Assembly: GCA_915070235.1 (NCBI GenBank)
Contig: CAJZFM010000077.1
Coordinates: 1-8,574, forward strand
Length of the DNA stretch: 8,574 bases
Direction of reading: 5' to 3'
From: an uncultured Capnocytophaga sp.
GTDB lineage: Bacteria > Bacteroidota > Bacteroidia > Flavobacteriales > Flavobacteriaceae
Part shown: positions 5,196 to 8,574 of the stretch, one piece after another
Position numbering within the stretch: the first letter of the stretch is position 1
Layout: each line of letters opens with the position of its first letter
Program-made: the position numbers and the translations under genes
Notes under the pieces: generated by a model
Databases searched by the model: none
What the model saw: the letters and a program-made list of their open reading frames with translations, nothing else
Told to the model about the DNA's origin: nothing

Positions 5196-7712
5196 ATGGT
5201 TGAAGGAGAAAAACTCATTCCTATTAACATAGAAGACCAGATGAAGACTGCCTACATTGACTACTCAATGTCAGTAATTGTCTCAAGGGCCTTGCCTGAT
5301 GTGCGTGATGGACTAAAACCTGTACATAGGCGTGTACTCTTTGGAATGCATGAACTCGGTGTACGTAGCAATACTGCACATAAGAAATCCGCTCGTATCG
5401 TCGGGGAAGTACTCGGTAAGTACCACCCACATGGAGATTCTTCTGTATATGATACCATGGTACGTATGGCGCAGTGGTGGAACATGCGTTACATGCTTGT
5501 AGATGGGCAAGGTAACTTCGGTTCTATAGATGGGGATTCTCCTGCTGCTATGCGTTATACTGAGGCGAGAATGCGTAAAATGGCTGAGGATATGCTCATA
5601 GATATTGACAAAGAAACAGTGGATCATACGCTGAACTTTGACGATACCCTTGAGGAGCCTACTGTATTGCCTACCCGCATTCCTAACCTTTTAGTTAATG
5701 GTTCTTCAGGGATTGCCGTAGGTATGGCTACCAATATGCCGCCTCACAACCTTGCTGAGGTAGTAGATGGTACCATTGCTTATCTTGATAATCAAGATAT
5801 TACCATTGACGAACTCATGGAGTATATCAAAGCACCTGATTTCCCTACAGGAGGAATCATCTATGGCTATGATGGAGTACGTGAGGCCTTCAAAACAGGA
5901 CGCGGACGCGTAATTGTACGCGCTAAAACACACTTTGAGGAGATCAATAATCGCGATTATATTGTTGTTACTGAAGTGCCTTATCAGGTAAATCCTGAGA
6001 CTATGCGCGAACAAACCTCCAATTTGGTCAAAGAAGGCAAACTCGACGGATTGGCCGACATTGTAGATCAGACAGGTAAGGGAGGAATGCGTATCGTATA
6101 TGAACTCAAGAAAGATGCCATTCCTAATGTAGTGCTTAACAACCTTTTTAAGCACACTGCTCTACAATCTTCCTTTAGTGTCAATAATATCGCCTTGGTC
6201 AATGGTCGACCTGAACAGCTAAACCTAAAGGACTTGATATACCACTTTGTAGAACATCGCCATGATGTAGTATATAGGCGTACCCAATATGAGCTAAAGA
6301 AAGCCAAGGAACGTATTCATATTTTGGAAGGGTTCATGAAGGTTATGGCTACTGAAGACACGATGGGAAAGGCTATTGAGATCATTCGTTTTCATGACAG
6401 ACCCAAGGAAGACCTAATCACCGAATTTGAACTTACTGAAATACAAGCAGAAGCAATCTTAGCTCTACAATTACGTCGTATTAACAAACTCCTTATCCTA
6501 CAGACTAAGGAAGAATATGAGCAATTATTAGCACAAATTATCGATTTGGAAGATATCCTTGCTCGCAAAGAACGTCGTACTCAGATTATTAAGGACGAAC
6601 TTTTAGAAATAAAAGCCAAATATGGGGACGAACGCCGCTCTGTAATTGAATATGCAGGTGGTGATATCTCTATAGAGGATATTATTCCAAATGAACAAGT
6701 AGTCATTACCATTTCCAATGCAGGCTATATCAAGCGTACTTCTGTCAATGAATACAAGACTCAGGCCCGTGGTGGCGTAGGGCAAAAAGCTTCTGCTACC
6801 CGTGATAAAGACTTTATAGAACACCTCTTTGTAGGTACCAACCACCAGTATATGCTCTTCTTTACCGAAAAAGGTAAATGCTTCTGGCTCAGAGTGTATG
6901 AGATACCTGAGGGTGGTAAGAATACCAAGGGACGCGCTATTCAGAACCTTATCAATATCGCCCCTGATGATCTTGTCAAAGCAGTTATCTGTACCCATGA
7001 TCTCAAGGAACAAGACTATATCAATAGCCATTATGTAGTTATGGCAACCAAGAAAGGGGTAATTAAGAAAACTTGCTTAGAACAATACTCTCGTCCACGA
7101 CAGAATGGTATTGTTGCCATTACTATCAAGGAAGACGATGAGCTATTGGAAGCACGCCTTACCTCTGGCAATAGCCAAGTGATGCTTGCCGTGAAATCGG
7201 GCAAGGCCATTCGTTTCCCTGAAGAAAAGGTACGTGCCGTAGGTCGTAGCGGCTCAGGAGTACGTGGTATCTCCTTTGACGACGAAGCCAATGATGAGGT
7301 TATTGGCATGATTACCATAGAGAATCCTAAGGAGGAAACCGTATTGGTAGTCTCCGAAAATGGTTATGGTAAGCGTACCTTCATTGATGATCCTGAGACA
7401 GGCGAGGCCGTTTATCGTATCACCAACCGTGGCGGTAAAGGGGTGAAGACCATTTCCGTAACTGAAAAAACAGGTAATCTGGTCGCTATCAAGTCCGTAT
7501 TAGAAGAAGATGACCTAATGATTATCAACAAATCAGGTATGGCTATTCGCCTTCCAGTGAGTGATCTCCGTGTTATGGGACGTGCTACCCAAGGGGTGCG
7601 CCTTATCAATATCAAAGGTAATGACTCTATTGCGGCTGTAGCCAAAGTAATGAAGGAAGATGAGGAATTTACTGAAGGAGAAGATACAGAAGAACCTTCT
7701 ACTAATGAATAA
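5196..7712 (+). CDS. gyrA: DNA gyrase subunit A
   Basis: Breakage-reunion subunit of DNA gyrase; with GyrB it introduces negative supercoils using ATP. At 838 residues it is somewhat shorter than E. coli GyrA (875). The winged-helix/tower/coiled-coil core spans about 1-490. Catalytic Arg120-Tyr121 sit in [10 protein letters not shown] (118-126). The quinolone-resistance region [10 protein letters not shown] (77-86) has Ser82 and Asp86 at the positions of E. coli Ser83 and Asp87, the susceptible state. The C-terminal beta-pinwheel (about 495-815) shows six GyrA-box-like turns near 523, 579, 633, 683, 744 and 795. The first is QARGGVG rather than QRRGGKG, while the fifth is NRGGKGV. This later box argues for GyrA over ParC, although ParC cannot be excluded by motif alone; overall length and wording favour GyrA. 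An acidic tail (about 820-838) follows. gyrB is not adjacent; a TPR gene follows 33 bases later without a terminator. Confidence 0.98.
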   Translation: MVEGEKLIPINIEDQMKTAYIDYSMSVIVSRALPDVRDGLKPVHRRVLFGMHELGVRSNTAHKKSARIVGEVLGKYHPHGDSSVYDTMVRMAQWWNMRYMLVDGQGNFGSIDGDSPAAMRYTEARMRKMAEDMLIDIDKETVDHTLNFDDTLEEPTVLPTRIPNLLVNGSSGIAVGMATNMPPHNLAEVVDGTIAYLDNQDITIDELMEYIKAPDFPTGGIIYGYDGVREAFKTGRGRVIVRAKTHFEEINNRDYIVVTEVPYQVNPETMREQTSNLVKEGKLDGLADIVDQTGKGGMRIVYELKKDAIPNVVLNNLFKHTALQSSFSVNNIALVNGRPEQLNLKDLIYHFVEHRHDVVYRRTQYELKKAKERIHILEGFMKVMATEDTMGKAIEIIRFHDRPKEDLITEFELTEIQAEAILALQLRRINKLLILQTKEEYEQLLAQIIDLEDILARKERRTQIIKDELLEIKAKYGDERRSVIEYAGGDISIEDIIPNEQVVITISNAGYIKRTSVNEYKTQARGGVGQKASATRDKDFIEHLFVGTNHQYMLFFTEKGKCFWLRVYEIPEGGKNTKGRAIQNLINIAPDDLVKAVICTHDLKEQDYINSHYVVMATKKGVIKKTCLEQYSRPRQNGIVAITIKEDDELLEARLTSGNSQVMLAVKSGKAIRFPEEKVRAVGRSGSGVRGISFDDEANDEVIGMITIENPKEETVLVVSENGYGKRTFIDDPETGEAVYRITNRGGKGVKTISVTEKTGNLVAIKSVLEEDDLMIINKSGMAIRLPVSDLRVMGRATQGVRLINIKGNDSIAAVAKVMKEDEEFTEGEDTEEPSTNE

Positions 7713-7745
7713 ATAATTATAAGTCAAACATAAAACTAAGTTACC

Positions 7746-8574
7746 ATGAAAAAAAGTATGCTACTAATAACAGCACTCACTGTTTCAGCTGTTTCATTTG
7801 CTCAAAAGAAAGAACTGAAGGACGTGAAAAAGGCCATTGAGAAGAACGAATTCTCTCAAGCACAAACATTATTGGAAAATGTAAAGAATGCAGCGCTTGC
7901 CGATAGAAAATCCTCTGCGGAATACTATTTCCTAAAAGGAGAATTGGCGCTTAAGAAAGCTATTGCTGGAAAAGATGTCATTAACTCTTTGACAGAAGCT
8001 TCTACCGCTTTGGCTGAGGCGAAAAAGGTGGGGGGAAAAAGTCCCTCTGAGTTGGATGTACTTAAACATGAAGGTGCAAGAATTGCTATAGAGAAAGGTC
8101 AGGCCTCTTATCAAAAAGATGAATTCAAAGACGCTGCACTTGCTTTTGAGCAAGTATATCGCCTTAGCCCAAGAGATACCTTATTCCTCTACAATGCAGC
8201 TGTTTCAGCTACCCAAGGTAAGGAAAACGAAATGGCGCTTAACTATTTCTTAGAGTTGAAAGACTTGAAATATGATGGTACTGAAGTTCTTTATACAGCT
8301 AAAAATAAAGAAACAGGTCAAATAGAAAAATCAGCAGATAAGAATACACGCGATATGAAGATGAAGACGGGTAATTATTCTAACCCTACTCAGGAGAAAA
8401 CCCCATCTAAAAGAGGAGAGATCATCCGCAACATCGCTTACCTCTATGTAGATCAAGGAAAAAAGGATGAAGCTATTAAGGCTTTTGAATTTGCGCGCAA
8501 AAACTATCCTAAGGACGGGGAACTAATCATGCAAGAGGCCAATGTATATTACCAATTGGGCAATATGGAGAAGT
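7746..8574 (+). CDS. Exported tetratricopeptide-repeat protein, 3' end cut by the window
   Basis: An open frame of 276 complete codons runs past the right edge. The start MKKSMLLITALTVSAVSFAQ is a clear Sec signal peptide, with likely signal peptidase I cleavage after Ala19; there is no lipobox cysteine, so a periplasmic location is expected. Helical-hairpin TPR-like segments are visible at about 24-52, 113-142 (KGQASYQKDEFKDAALAFEQVYRLSP), 145-173 and 224-256 (IRNIAYLYVDQGKKDEAIKAFEFARKNYP), with another starting near 258. Residues 179-223 form a polar insert (YTAKNKETGQIEKS, then KTGNYSNPTQEKTPSKRGE) between repeats. It lies 33 bases after gyrA with no promoter or terminator between, so co-transcription is likely. 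From memory, flavobacteria often carry such a TPR protein next to gyrA. TPR folds mediate protein contacts; partner and function are unknown. Codons 94-97 include a G6 run at 8030-8035. Confidence 0.9.
   Translation, partial: MKKSMLLITALTVSAVSFAQKKELKDVKKAIEKNEFSQAQTLLENVKNAALADRKSSAEYYFLKGELALKKAIAGKDVINSLTEASTALAEAKKVGGKSPSELDVLKHEGARIAIEKGQASYQKDEFKDAALAFEQVYRLSPRDTLFLYNAAVSATQGKENEMALNYFLELKDLKYDGTEVLYTAKNKETGQIEKSADKNTRDMKMKTGNYSNPTQEKTPSKRGEIIRNIAYLYVDQGKKDEAIKAFEFARKNYPKDGELIMQEANVYYQLGNMEK

Noticed and set aside
5313..6155. Long antisense open frames opposite gyrA (104 and 149 codons)
   Set aside because: They lie fully inside gyrA, overlap each other's region, have Cys/Ser/Ile-rich compositions typical of antisense shadows, and lack promoters or known domains.
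6603..7031. 142-codon antisense open frame opposite the GyrA C-terminal domain
   Set aside because: Shadow of a strongly conserved gene on the other strand; no family resemblance or initiation signal.

Overview
The window looks like chromosomal DNA of a gliding member of Bacteroidota, class Flavobacteriia. A Capnocytophaga-like genome is my best guess, from gene content and protein wording only. The evidence for the phylum is: adjacent gliding genes gldF-gldG; housekeeping proteins with Bacteroidota-style motifs; promoters of the TTTG-N19/20-TAnnTTTG type instead of -35/-10 boxes; and no Shine-Dalgarno sequences before the start codons. All six genes lie on the + strand and the spacing is compact.

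Layout: 1-133 is a leader with short degenerate repeats and a very good Bacteroidota promoter. 134-2511 is a translationally coupled gldF-gldG pair (membrane permease and auxiliary membrane-anchored protein of the GldA-GldF-GldG ABC system). 2512-2586 carries the dnaN promoter. 2587-3711 is dnaN (beta sliding clamp), followed by a clear intrinsic terminator at 3734-3761. 3790-5046 is a monofunctional aspartate kinase with a shortened regulatory end. 5047-5195 holds an imperfect hairpin, a tandem 14-bp repeat, roughly phased A/T tracts and a weaker promoter. 5196-7712 is gyrA (DNA gyrase subunit A). From 7746 an exported TPR protein runs off the right edge, probably co-transcribed with gyrA.

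The genes do not form one pathway. They are three or four transcription units: gliding (gldFG), replication (dnaN), amino-acid biosynthesis (aspartate kinase), and topology plus an exported TPR protein (gyrA-TPR). I found no CRISPR array, tRNA, rRNA, mobile element, phage gene or defence system, and no convincing new multigene system. The observations most worth checking are a perfect in-frame A AAA AAA slippery heptamer directly before the gldF stop, placed so that a -1 shift enters gldG; the trimmed second ACT domain of the aspartate kinase; the GyrA-box arrangement; and the repeat and A-tract structure upstream of gyrA.
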